This document shows positions 35,760 through 44,246 of a stretch of 64,000 bases of DNA, piece by piece (position 1 is the first letter of the stretch; each line of letters starts with the position of its first letter). Source of the DNA: Propionibacterium cyclohexanicum (GTDB lineage: Bacteria; Actinomycetota; Actinomycetes; Propionibacteriales; Propionibacteriaceae); NCBI RefSeq assembly GCF_900111365.1, contig NZ_FOGZ01000012.1:1-64000 (forward strand). Reading direction: 5' to 3'. Made by a program: the position numbers and the translations under genes. The notes under the pieces are model-generated. The model was not told where the DNA came from, did no database searches, and saw nothing but the letters and a program-made list of their open reading frames with translations.

Positions 35760-37386
35760 GGTCGGCTCCGCTGTACTCCTCCAGCTCGTCGGCGGGATCA
35801 TGGAAGGTCCACTCCACCTCGACACCCTCACCCTCGTCAGCGGACCCGTCTTCGGCCGATCCCGGCCGGTCTGCGGATTGCGCCCGGATGGCATCGAGGT
35901 GTTCGGCGCGCACCCGGCGCCAGTCGGCGGTGCGGTCGTCACCCATCATCTCCGAGCGCTCGGCGTGGTACGCCGCATCGCGTTCGCGGCGCCTGCGCAC
36001 CGACGCCCGCTCCTCGAGCAGCCGCTGGTCCTCGCCGCGCCGCGAGAGCAGTTCGGCACCTACGTCGACCTGCGGCGCGAAGTCGAAGACAACCGGATGC
36101 TCGCCGGCACCGATGGCCACTGCATCATGGGCCCGGGCACCCAGGCTCAACAGCTCGTCCTCAACGCCGAGGCGATTGAGGCGATCGGCTAGATAGCCGA
36201 CTGCCTCGTCATTGCTGAAATCCGTTTGACGCACCCAGCGTTCTGGCTTCTCGCCGCGCACCCGCCAGACGAAGCCGCCCGCTCCGTCGCCCATCTTGCG
36301 GATGGTGAAGCCCTGCGACGAGGCAACCGGCTGGGGTCGCACGACGACGTGGCCCTCCTCGGGCTGGGGCTGGGCGGCACGCTGCTCGCTGACCAGGCCA
36401 GCCATCGCGAAAACCAGCGCGTTGAGACCCTCAGAGGTCTTCGCCGAGGTCTCGAAGACCAGATATCCCCGCTCCTCGAGCTGGGGGCGGGCCATGTCGG
36501 CGATCGTGCGGGCGTCAGGCACGTCGATCTTGTTGAGGGCCACCAGCCGGGGCCGGTCCGCAAGTCCGCCGTGAGCCGTCAACTCGGCCTCGATGGTGTC
36601 CAGATCGCTCAACGGATCGCGGCCCGGCTCGTAGGTGGCTGCATCGATGACGTGGACTATCGCCCGGCAACGCTCGATGTGGCGCAGGAAGTCGTGGCCC
36701 AGCCCTCGACCCAGCGAGGCACCCTCGATGAGGCCCGGCACGTCGGCCACGGTGAAGGTGACATCGCCTGCCTTCACGACCCCGAGGTTCGGCACCAGGG
36801 TGGTGAACGGGTAGTCGGCGATGCGAGGCTTGGCGGAGCTGATGGCGGCGATGATGCTGGATTTTCCGGCGGAGGGGAACCCGACCAGCCCGACGTCGGC
36901 CACCACCTTGAGTTCGAGCTGGATCTCGCGACTCTCACCCTCTTCGCCGAGCAGCGCGAACCCGGGTGCCTTGCGCGCCTTCGAGGCGAGTGCCTCGTTG
37001 CCCAGACCGCCATTGCCACCCTGGGCGACCACGACCTCGATGACGGCGCCAGTGAGATCGGCCAGTACCTCGCCGGTCTCGATATCGCTCACCACGGTGC
37101 CCTCGGGCACCGGCAGGACGACATCGTCGCCCGCCGAACCCGCTTGATGGTCGCCGCGGCCGGGCTGGCCATTGGCGGCCTTGCGCTCGGAGATGCGGTG
37201 GTAGTCGACCAGCGAGTTCACATTGGGATCGACGCGCAGCACGACGGATCCACCCCGCCCGCCGTTGCCACCGTCGGGGCCGCCGAGCGGCTTGAACTTC
37301 TCACGGTGCACCGAGGCGCATCCGTTTCCCCCGTCACCGGCGCTGACGCGCAGACGGACGCGATCGACGAATGTAGGAATGGCCAT
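35743..37386 (-). CDS. obg: GTPase Obg/CgtA
   Basis: A 547-residue ribosome-associated GTPase. It has the glycine-rich Obg fold ([43 protein letters not shown]), the G domain with [27 protein letters not shown] and the switch [12 protein letters not shown], and an OCT domain ([17 protein letters not shown]... [15 protein letters not shown]). After that about 100 charged residues form an Arg/Glu-rich tail, which lengthens it beyond the usual 430-480 as in other actinobacterial Obg proteins. It lies downstream of rplU-rpmA in the standard order. Upstream ribosome site is weak. Confidence 0.96.
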   Translation of the reverse strand: MAIPTFVDRVRLRVSAGDGGNGCASVHREKFKPLGGPDGGNGGRGGSVVLRVDPNVNSLVDYHRISERKAANGQPGRGDHQAGSAGDDVVLPVPEGTVVSDIETGEVLADLTGAVIEVVVAQGGNGGLGNEALASKARKAPGFALLGEEGESREIQLELKVVADVGLVGFPSAGKSSIIAAISSAKPRIADYPFTTLVPNLGVVKAGDVTFTVADVPGLIEGASLGRGLGHDFLRHIERCRAIVHVIDAATYEPGRDPLSDLDTIEAELTAHGGLADRPRLVALNKIDVPDARTIADMARPQLEERGYLVFETSAKTSEGLNALVFAMAGLVSEQRAAQPQPEEGHVVVRPQPVASSQGFTIRKMGDGAGGFVWRVRGEKPERWVRQTDFSNDEAVGYLADRLNRLGVEDELLSLGARAHDAVAIGAGEHPVVFDFAPQVDVGAELLSRRGEDQRLLEERASVRRRRERDAAYHAERSEMMGDDRTADWRRVRAEHLDAIRAQSADRPGSAEDGSADEGEGVEVEWTFHDPADELEEYSGADRDDER

Positions 37387-37401
37387 AGGGTGACTTTCTG
37401 C

Positions 37402-37439
37402 TCGATGCGGTGGTGCCATCTCGATGCGGTGGTGCCATC
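37402..37439. repeat. 19-bp tandem duplication before obg
   Basis: Two exact 19-bp copies (37402-37420 and 37421-37439, containing TCGATGCGGTGGTGCCATC) lie immediately upstream of the obg start on the minus strand. The copies span the expected leader region. Confidence 0.8.
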
Positions 37440-37501
37440 CTAGTTTTCCCGTGCCCGGCGAAGCGCAGCTGTGGAGCAGGCTCGACCTGCGGACAGCGCG
37501 A

Positions 37502-37525
37502 GGGGCCGGTCGCAAGACCGGCCCC
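37502..37525 (-). terminator. GC-rich tetraloop hairpin between rpmA and obg
   Basis: A perfect 10-bp stem GGGGCCGGTC / GACCGGCCCC closed by GCAA lies 71 bases past the rpmA stop and 116 before obg. It could terminate or attenuate readthrough from rplU-rpmA into obg. Confidence 0.6.
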
Positions 37526-37595
37526 CCGTACGATGGATGGGTATGCCGTGATCAGGCATCTCGACCTGTCACGGTCACGATGCCGTGATCGGGAG

Positions 37596-37883
37596 TCAGG
37601 CGGTGAGCTCCGCGGTCTTCGGCTCCTGCGAGGGCGTGGGGTCGATGTTCACGACTCGGCGCCCGCGCTTCACTCCGAACTCCACCTTGCCCTCCACGAG
37701 AGCGAAAAGCGTGTCGTCCGAACCCCGCCCGACACCCTCGCCGGGATGGAAGTGCGTACCACGCTGACGGACGAGAATCTCACCGGCGTTGACCTGCTGA
37801 CCGCCGAAACGCTTCACTCCGAGGCGCTGGGCATTCGAGTCGCGGCCGTTGCGGGAGCTGGAACCAGCCTTCTTGTGTGCCAT
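37596..37883 (-). CDS. rpmA: 50S ribosomal protein L27 (bL27)
   Basis: A 95-residue ribosomal protein starting [54 protein letters not shown], the near-universal bL27 N-terminus whose tail reaches the peptidyl-transferase centre. There is no cleavable N-terminal extension of the kind seen in Firmicutes. It lies 10 bases after rplU in the canonical pair. Confidence 0.98.
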   Translation of the reverse strand: MAHKKAGSSSRNGRDSNAQRLGVKRFGGQQVNAGEILVRQRGTHFHPGEGVGRGSDDTLFALVEGKVEFGVKRGRRVVNIDPTPSQEPKTAELTA

Positions 37884-37893
37884 CTGTATCTCC

Positions 37894-38202
37894 TCAGGCG
37901 TTGATTCCGGTGACTTTGACCCGGGTGTAGTGCTGACGATGTCCCTGGTGACGCCGATGACCGGTCTTGTTCTTGAACCTCAGGATATGGATCTTCGGGC
38001 CCTTGGACGGGCCGAGGATCTCAGCTGTCACCGAGACCTTGCCAAGAGCATCCTTGTCGGTGGTGATCTCCTTGCCGTCCACCACGAGCACCGGCTCGAG
38101 CGCCACACTGCTGCCGACCTCGTCGGAGATCTTGTCGATCTCCACGACGTCGCCCACTGCCACCTTGTGCTGGCGGCCGCCACTGCGCACGATCGCGTAC
38201 AT
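37894..38202 (-). CDS. rplU: 50S ribosomal protein L21 (bL21)
   Basis: A 102-residue ribosomal protein starting [25 protein letters not shown] and ending [25 protein letters not shown], both typical of bL21. ATG 38202 is chosen; the open frame continues upstream without conservation. It is the first gene of rplU-rpmA-obg and is preceded by a long structured leader. Confidence 0.98.
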   Translation of the reverse strand: MYAIVRSGGRQHKVAVGDVVEIDKISDEVGSSVALEPVLVVDGKEITTDKDALGKVSVTAEILGPSKGPKIHILRFKNKTGHRRHQGHRQHYTRVKVTGINA

Positions 38203-38509
38203 GACTGACCCACTCCCTCTTCCGAACCGCCTTCGGCGGCTTCGCTCGGTTCCTGCCGGCACAGCCGACATCCTGATCCTGTGCCGGCCACGCCGACATC
38301 ATTCCTGCAATCGGCTCAGCCGACCTGCCTGCATCTGCCAGGCAGTATCAGCGAACTGATTCGCCGAATCCGCCGATGGCACCGGTCCCGCGTCCACTCC
38401 GTGCGGGGTCGAAAGACCCCGTGTTGGCGAACGCACCGAGGGGCAAGATTACCGTCTCGGTCCGGTCGTGGTCAAACTGCGGCGCGGCCTCCACCGCTGG
38501 GCACCCGGG
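38203..38509. other. Intergenic region and structured leader upstream of rplU
   Basis: A 307-base gap between the stop of the RNase E/G gene and rplU, both on the minus strand. It contains a nested hairpin CCGCC-TTC-GGCGG (38227-38239), a 10-bp stem GCCGGCACAG with its complement (38255-38264/38279-38288) and the tetraloop hairpin at 38404-38421. The first two would lie in the rplU leader RNA and could mediate autogenous control by L21 (inference). No gene is seen. Confidence 0.5.
38404..38421 (-). terminator. Tetraloop hairpin downstream of the RNase E/G gene
   Basis: CGGGGTC-GAAA-GACCCCG is a perfect 7-bp stem with a 4-base loop, 88 bases after the rne stop codon on the minus strand. It separates rne transcripts from the rplU operon. 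Confidence 0.55.
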
Positions 38510-41368
38510 CTACTTCCCGCCACGCGAGCGGTGTGAACCCTTGCGATGACGGTCACCGCCGTCGGCCGGCGCCTGTGATTCGACCGGCTCGTCGTGTCGC
38601 ACGTATCCGCGACCGCCACAGGCCTCGCACTCCTCGGTGAACGCCTCGGCAAGCCCGGTGCCGATCCGCTTGCGCGTCATCTGCACCAGCCCGAGCGAGG
38701 TCACCTCGCTCACCTGATGGCGGGTCCGGTCGCGCCCCAGGCACTCCACAAGGCGGCGCAGCAACAGTTCACGGTTGGCGGGAAGCACCATGTCGATGAA
38801 ATCGACGACGATGATGCCGCCCAGGTCACGCAACCTCATCTGGCGCACGATCTCCTCGGCCGCCTCCAGGTTGTTCTTCGTCACGGTTTCCTCGAGATTG
38901 CCACCCGAGCCGATGAACTTTCCGGTGTTGACGTCGATGACATTCATCGCCTCGGTGCGGTCGATGACCAGCGAACCGCCGGAGGGAAGGAAGACCTTGC
39001 GCTCCAGCGCCTTGGAGATCTGCTCGTCGATGCGGTACTCCGAGAAAGGATCCCCCTTCTCGGGATCCCAGCGATGCAGGCGCTCACGCAGCGAACCGGC
39101 CACGTGCTCGACATAGCCGTCGATGGTCTCGAAGGCATCCTCGGGGCCACCATTGCCGGCCACGACGAGTTCACTGAAATCCTCGGTGAACAGATCGCGC
39201 ACGATCCTCAAGGTGAGATCCGGCTCGGCATAGAGCTGCTGGGGGGCGTTGCCCGAGGAGGCCTTCTTCTGGATGACCGCCCACTGGGCCTTGAGCCGCT
39301 CGACGTCTTGGTGCAGCGCCTCCTCGGTGGCACCCTCCGCGGCCGTGCGCACGATGACCGAGGCCGACTCGTCGACCGCCCCGTTGACGATGCTCTTGAG
39401 GCGGTGGCGCTCGGCATCGGACAGCTTGCGACTGATCCCCGACAGATGCCCGTCGGGAGAGTAGACGACATAGCGCCCCGGCAGTGAGATGTGCGCGGTG
39501 AGACGGGCGCCCTTGGCGCCGATCGGATCCTTGCTCACCTGTACCAGCAGTGTCTGCCCGGGGGTCAGTGCCGACTGGATGGTGTGGGCACCGCCCGGAT
39601 TCTCCATGGCATCCCAATTCACCTCGCCGGCATAGAGCACGGCATTGCGTCCACGCCCGATGTCGATGAAGGCAGCCTCCATGCTGGGCAGCACGTTCTG
39701 CACCTTGCCGAGGTAGATGTTGCCGATCAACGAGGTGGACGCCTTGCGGTCGACATAGTGCTCCACGAGGACACCGTCCTCGAGGACGGCCAGCTGGGTG
39801 TAGTCCTCGCGCTGGCGGATGATCATCTTGCGGTCGACGGACTCCCGACGGGCCAGGAACTCGGCCTCGGTGAGGATCGGTGCACGACGGCGACCGGCCG
39901 CCCGGCCCTGCTTACGGCGCTGCCGCTTGGCCTCCAGCCGTGTCGACCCTTCGATACCGGTCACCTCGTCGGCCAGGTTGTGGCCCGATTCGTGCAATCG
40001 GGGGGCCAGGCTGTCCGAACCGTCCTCCTCGGCTCCCGTGGTCTCATCGGAGTGGCGGCGACGACGGCGACGACGACGGTGCTGCGAGCCGGCCGATTCG
40101 GCGTTGTCGCCCTGGTCCGCGGGGTCCGCCTCCTCGGTTTCGTCCGTCTCGTCCTTGTCCGAGCCAGGCTGCTCGTCCTCGGATTCCTCATCCCCCACAT
40201 CCGCGCCTCGCCGGCGGCGGCGTCCGCCGCGACGACGGTGGCGGCGTCGGGGGGTGGAATCGGCGTCCTCGGAGTCCGGCTCGGATTCCTCCTCCTCGGT
40301 CTCCTCAGGGCCTTCCTCGGTCTCCTCGGGAGTCTCCTCGTCCGCCGGCCGCGAGACGGCAGGTGTCTCGTCGCCGGAAATCGCCGCGACGAGCGATTCC
40401 AGCACTGCCTCCTTGTCGGCCGGGATGTCTGCCTCATCGGCTTGCGCCGGGGAGCCGGGCTGGACGGTCTTGCGCCGACGGCCTCGGCTCCGGACGCTCT
40501 TCTCCGCTTCCGCGATCGCGGAGTCCACATCCTCCGCCGGGGCGCTGCGCATGGACTCGGCCTCGGGTGCGGGCTCGACGCGGCGGCGCTGGCCGCGCCG
40601 GCGCTTGGGCCGTGCGGCCTCGGGCTCGTCCGGTTCCTTCGAGTTCTCCTGCCCCTGGGGCTCCTCGGACAAAGCGACCGCGTTGGCCGGCTCACCGTGA
40701 GCTGAGGTCCGCACGGCAGTGGTCCTGGCGGCCTTGCGGGTGCGGGTCCTCTTCGGGCCGACCTCGCGCATCACGGCGGCGATCGCCGCCGCCACCGGAT
40801 CCTCCTCGACGGCACTGTCACCGGCCCGCTCGCCCGCCGGTTCGTCGACAGATCCCCCGGCCGAGTCGCTGGAGGCGTGTTCGCCGGACACTGGCTGGGA
40901 GGACGGCCCGTCGTCGGTCACCACCTCGGCATCCGCCGTGGTCCCGGCGTGGGTCTCGTCGTGGGTCTCGGCATCCGCCGTGGTCCCGGCGTGGGTCTCG
41001 TCGTCCGTCACCGGCTCGGGCTCCGCCTCGTGGGCCGTCAGGCCCGCTCGGGTGGGCTCGGCCAGCGCGGCGCCGGCGTCCGTGGAAGCATCGGGGGTGC
41101 TGGTCGCAGCGGTGTCGGTCTGGGTTGTGCCGGCGGTCGGATTCGTCCCCGCATCCTCGTCGAGGCTCCCCAGACCGGGCGCGGACTCACCTGCGGTGAT
41201 CTCGCCGTGGCGCCCCGCGGGGGCATCGAGAATCGGGCGCGTGCCCGACGGCCCCGCGAAGACCTCCGGCGGTCCCGCCGGCCTACTGGCGGCGCGTCGC
41301 CCGCGCGGCGGTCGGGGCAACCCGTCATCGGGTTCGCTGGAGGACGTGGACGTGGCTTCATCGAGCAT
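38510..41368 (-). CDS. rne: Ribonuclease E/G with long disordered N-terminal extension
   Basis: A 952-residue endoribonuclease. The first half (about 1-480) is low complexity: Thr/Asp/Glu-rich repeats, then Glu-rich and Arg-rich blocks (RRRHRRRGGRRRRR, RRRRRRRHSDE), likely for RNA and protein contacts. The catalytic half follows with an S1 domain (STSLIGNIYLGKVQNVLPSMEAAFIDIGRGRNAVLY), the RNase H-like and DNase I-like core (GGSLVIDRTEAMNVIDVNTGKFIG, RQMRLRDLGGIIVVDFIDM) and the zinc-link CEACGGRG near the C-terminus. ATG 41368 with AGAGGAG upstream is preferred to GTG 41386. Actinobacterial RNase E carries its scaffold on the N-terminal side, as here. Confidence 0.94.
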   Translation of the reverse strand: MLDEATSTSSSEPDDGLPRPPRGRRAASRPAGPPEVFAGPSGTRPILDAPAGRHGEITAGESAPGLGSLDEDAGTNPTAGTTQTDTAATSTPDASTDAGAALAEPTRAGLTAHEAEPEPVTDDETHAGTTADAETHDETHAGTTADAEVVTDDGPSSQPVSGEHASSDSAGGSVDEPAGERAGDSAVEEDPVAAAIAAVMREVGPKRTRTRKAARTTAVRTSAHGEPANAVALSEEPQGQENSKEPDEPEAARPKRRRGQRRRVEPAPEAESMRSAPAEDVDSAIAEAEKSVRSRGRRRKTVQPGSPAQADEADIPADKEAVLESLVAAISGDETPAVSRPADEETPEETEEGPEETEEEESEPDSEDADSTPRRRHRRRGGRRRRRGADVGDEESEDEQPGSDKDETDETEEADPADQGDNAESAGSQHRRRRRRRRHSDETTGAEEDGSDSLAPRLHESGHNLADEVTGIEGSTRLEAKRQRRKQGRAAGRRRAPILTEAEFLARRESVDRKMIIRQREDYTQLAVLEDGVLVEHYVDRKASTSLIGNIYLGKVQNVLPSMEAAFIDIGRGRNAVLYAGEVNWDAMENPGGAHTIQSALTPGQTLLVQVSKDPIGAKGARLTAHISLPGRYVVYSPDGHLSGISRKLSDAERHRLKSIVNGAVDESASVIVRTAAEGATEEALHQDVERLKAQWAVIQKKASSGNAPQQLYAEPDLTLRIVRDLFTEDFSELVVAGNGGPEDAFETIDGYVEHVAGSLRERLHRWDPEKGDPFSEYRIDEQISKALERKVFLPSGGSLVIDRTEAMNVIDVNTGKFIGSGGNLEETVTKNNLEAAEEIVRQMRLRDLGGIIVVDFIDMVLPANRELLLRRLVECLGRDRTRHQVSEVTSLGLVQMTRKRIGTGLAEAFTEECEACGGRGYVRHDEPVESQAPADGGDRHRKGSHRSRGGK
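40928..41004 (-). repeat. 42-bp in-frame tandem repeat in rne
   Basis: Almost two copies of a 42-bp unit (40928-40969 and 40970 to about 41004) encode the repeated DETHAGTTADAE segment of the disordered N-terminal region. The unit is a multiple of three, so length change would keep the frame. Confidence 0.75.
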
Positions 41369-41609
41369 GTGGTGCTCCTCTTGCACCTCAATGGGTGCAG
41401 GTCAGTCGCAGATCAGTGCGACAAAAGCTGGCGGATTCCGCAGGCGCCTGGCGGTCCCCCGCGGTCGATTTCTCGTCGCGGTGAGGACACCAAGGTTCTG
41501 CGAGTTCGGACCCCGGATGAAGGTCCTTACCCACTGGCAAGTATGACACAGCACTGCGGGTCCGCTCGCGCCTCACGCGCCGAGGCAGGGCGATTCGCGC
41601 GGCGTGGAC

Positions 41610-42428
41610 CTAGATTCCGCGGGTGCGACAGGTCCCGGAGGTATCGGACATCTCGGGGCCATCAGGAGCCAGCGTTGCACAGTCAGCGCGCGGATCGGCG
41701 AGCGGATCGGCTATGACCCCGTCACCGGCCAGCGGTCCCTGAGATTCACGGGTGAACAGACCCGGATGGTCGCCGCCCAGCCCCGGACAGAGCACCCGCA
41801 GCGCTGCCACGATGTCGTCGGGACGCACCAGGGGCACGAGATGGCGAAGAGTCACCGCCACCGCAGGCCCCTGAGGAGCCGATGTCCACTGTGCGGGCCA
41901 TTGGTTCACCGACATCGCGAGGATTGCCGGGCGTACGTCCACGACGCGCCCGCCGGACCGCCCGACCCGCTGGGCCCGCACCGCGGGCGCGTCCAGCAGA
42001 CGGGCGACTGCGGCACGAAGCAGAGCCTCGTCGAGATCGCCCAGTGCGATCCACCACCGGGAGGCCTCCAGCAGCTCGGCAAGCTTCGGGCGCCGAGTCT
42101 CCACGATGTGGCTGATCCGGAAACCCTGCGGGAGTGCTTCGTCGAGCCGCGCGGCGATCTCCCGCGGATCACTGGGCTCGGCCAGCGCGATGTCGAGGTA
42201 TTCGGCAAAGGACTGTGCCGAAGTCGGGGCGGGATTGGCATAGCTGATCCTCGGGTGTGGCGAGAATCCCGACGAATAGGCCATCGGCACTCCGGCACGG
42301 CGCAGCGCCCGCTCGAAAGCGCGGGCGAAATCACGAGGACTGGCGAACCGGGCCGGGCCCAGCTTCGAATAGCACAGCCGCAGATGCTGCACTGCCGGCG
42401 GCTGGCGGGGTGGTTCGCGCCCGGTCAT
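41610..42428 (-). CDS. TIGR03936 family protein (DUF2344, radical SAM-linked)
   Basis: A 272-residue protein with the family opening LRLCYSKLGPARFASPRDFARAFERALRRAGVPMAYSSGFSPHPRISYANP and EYLDIALAEPSDPREIAARLDEALPQGFRI. The C-terminal 90 residues are variable. In most genomes it directly follows, or is fused to, the TIGR03960 radical SAM protein and precedes rne. Here the rne side is kept, but the radical SAM gene is 2.9 kb away with three unrelated genes in between. The function of the pair is unknown; involvement in RNA or ribosome modification is a guess from context. Confidence 0.9.
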   Translation of the reverse strand: MTGREPPRQPPAVQHLRLCYSKLGPARFASPRDFARAFERALRRAGVPMAYSSGFSPHPRISYANPAPTSAQSFAEYLDIALAEPSDPREIAARLDEALPQGFRISHIVETRRPKLAELLEASRWWIALGDLDEALLRAAVARLLDAPAVRAQRVGRSGGRVVDVRPAILAMSVNQWPAQWTSAPQGPAVAVTLRHLVPLVRPDDIVAALRVLCPGLGGDHPGLFTRESQGPLAGDGVIADPLADPRADCATLAPDGPEMSDTSGTCRTRGI

Positions 42429-42437
42429 ATCCCGATG

Positions 42438-42914
42438 CTAGGGCGTCGACCCCTCCCCGGGCGCGCCGCCTCGGGCCCGGGCGGCATCCAGATCGCCGAT
42501 GAGCCGACTGAGCAGATCCTCCAGCGCGGTGATCTCGGCGGGCGTCCACCGGCTCATCGCCGCACCGAAGGAGCGGCCCATCGAGTCCGCCATCTCGCGG
42601 GCAGCCGCCCTGCCTTCCGCCGTGAGATGAACCACCACGACGCGGTGGTCGCCGGGATCCGGGGTGCGCACGAGCAGCCCTCGGCTCTCCAGGTGGAAGA
42701 CCTGGACACTCATCGTCGATCTGTTGACCTGCTGCCAGTGGGCCAGATCGCTCATCGCGAGCGGTCCAGTCTCGAGCAGATGCAGCAGCAGCCACATATC
42801 GGCCACGGAGAATTCCCGATGACGTCCGCCCTGGAGCCAGCTGCGGGTGGCGGGTCGGGTCAGCATGCGGGCCAACTCCATGGCGCGACCATGCACCTGC
42901 TGCGATTCCGGCAT
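42438..42914 (-). CDS. MarR-family transcriptional regulator
   Basis: A 158-residue winged-helix regulator. The core is FSVADMWLLLHLLETGPLAMSDLAHWQQVNRSTMSVQVFHLESRGLLVRTPDPGDHRVVVVHLTAEGRAAARE, containing the D-x-R wing signature. ATG 42914 with GGGAGG upstream is the start. It is divergent from the TerC gene and probably controls it together with itself. The signal is unknown; metal or envelope stress would fit the neighbours. Confidence 0.88.
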   Translation of the reverse strand: MPESQQVHGRAMELARMLTRPATRSWLQGGRHREFSVADMWLLLHLLETGPLAMSDLAHWQQVNRSTMSVQVFHLESRGLLVRTPDPGDHRVVVVHLTAEGRAAAREMADSMGRSFGAAMSRWTPAEITALEDLLSRLIGDLDAARARGGAPGEGSTP

Positions 42915-42956
42915 GCAACCTCCCGTGGCTTCTTGGACCACATCATGTCGAGGGTA

Positions 42957-42985
42957 TTGAATGGTTTGTAGTATCGAAGTATTCC
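42957..42985 (+). promoter_or_regulatory. Candidate promoter of the TerC gene with overlapping repeat
   Basis: TTGAAT (42957-42962), 17 bases, TATTCC (42980-42985). The direct repeat AGTAT-CGA-AGTAT at 42970-42982 lies across the spacer and -10 and is a candidate MarR contact site. The 102-base gap is shared by the two divergent genes. Confidence 0.4.
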
Positions 42986-43016
42986 GCACCGCTGTCCACT
43001 CCGAAAGGCTCCCCCT

Positions 43017-44246
43017 GTGGTCCCACCTCTCGTCTGGATCGTGACCCTCGCCGTCATCATCGGACTCCTGGCCTTCGATTACTTCGCCCACGTACGCAAG
43101 GCCCACTCTCCCGGGCTCAGGGAAGCCGCGATCTGGTCCGGCATCTATGTGGGCCTGGCCCTGCTGTTCGGCGTGCTCGTCACGATCTTCGGCGGCACCG
43201 ACATGGGTGGGGAGTACTTCGCGGGATACATCACCGAGAAGGCACTGAGCGTCGACAACCTATTTGTCTTCCTCATCATCATGACGAGCTTCAAGGTGCC
43301 ACGAGCAGCCCAGCAGAAGGTGCTCCTGTTCGGCATCGTCTTCTCCCTCATCGCGCGCAGCGGATTCATCCTCGTCGGAGCGGCGTTGATCAATCGCTTC
43401 TCGTGGGTCTTCTACTTCTTCGGGCTTGTGCTGCTCCTCACCGCCGGTCACACCATCAAGCCCGAGGACGAGGAACACCACGGGGACGAGGCCGACAACA
43501 TCATGATCCGCCTGGCGCGGCGCGTCTTGCACACCTCCGAGCACTACGACGAGGACAGGCTGGTCACGACAGTGGGCACGCGCCGGATGATGACCCCGAT
43601 GGTGCTCGTGATGGCCGCCATCGGTGGCACCGACATCCTGTTCGCGCTCGACTCGATTCCCGCCATCTTCGGCCTGACCCAGAGCATCTTCATCGTGTTC
43701 ACGGCCACGGCCTTCTCGCTCATGGGATTGCGCCAGCTGTTCTTCCTCATCGACGGCCTGCTGGACCGGCTCATCTATCTGTCCTACGGGCTTGCCGCGA
43801 TCCTCGGATTCATCGGCGTGAAACTCATCCTCCACGCCCTTCACGAGAACACGGTGCCCTTCATCAACGACGGGGAGCCGGTGCATGTGGTGGAGGTCAG
43901 CACCTTCTTCTCCCTGGCAGTGATCGTCGCCGTGCTGGCCGTCACCGTCGTCGCGTCCCTGCTCAGTCCGGCCGGCAAGGCGCAGGCAGCGATCACCGGA
44001 ATGCGTCACCTCACCGCGCAATACCTCGACCTCGACTACGAGTCCGATCCGGAAAAGCGTGAGCAGATCTATGAGCACCTGGTCTCGGCGATCGCGAAGG
44101 TGGACGCGCTGGCCCCGAAATATCGCGCCACGCTGCATACTGAGACCGAGTTGATGGCCTCGGTCGACCTGGCCCACTCCATGCATGCCCAATGGCGTGG
44201 CGCCGGAGGCTCGGGCGTTCTCGACAGTACGGGAGGCCGATCGTGA
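43017..44246 (+). CDS. TerC/Alx-family integral membrane protein
   Basis: A 409-residue membrane protein. Conserved TerC features are the acidic residues in membrane helices: AFDYFAHVRKAHSPGLREAAIWSGIYVGLALLFG, EYFAGYITEKALSVDNLFVFLII and GGTDILFALDSIPAIFGLTQ. About nine helices are present and the C-terminal 80 residues are a soluble helical tail. Family members export Mn2+ or support metalation of exported proteins, and some confer tellurite resistance. GTG 43017 is the likely start with AAAGG 8 bases upstream. It overlaps the antiporter gene by 4 bases. Confidence 0.9.
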   Translation: MVPPLVWIVTLAVIIGLLAFDYFAHVRKAHSPGLREAAIWSGIYVGLALLFGVLVTIFGGTDMGGEYFAGYITEKALSVDNLFVFLIIMTSFKVPRAAQQKVLLFGIVFSLIARSGFILVGAALINRFSWVFYFFGLVLLLTAGHTIKPEDEEHHGDEADNIMIRLARRVLHTSEHYDEDRLVTTVGTRRMMTPMVLVMAAIGGTDILFALDSIPAIFGLTQSIFIVFTATAFSLMGLRQLFFLIDGLLDRLIYLSYGLAAILGFIGVKLILHALHENTVPFINDGEPVHVVEVSTFFSLAVIVAVLAVTVVASLLSPAGKAQAAITGMRHLTAQYLDLDYESDPEKREQIYEHLVSAIAKVDALAPKYRATLHTETELMASVDLAHSMHAQWRGAGGSGVLDSTGGRS

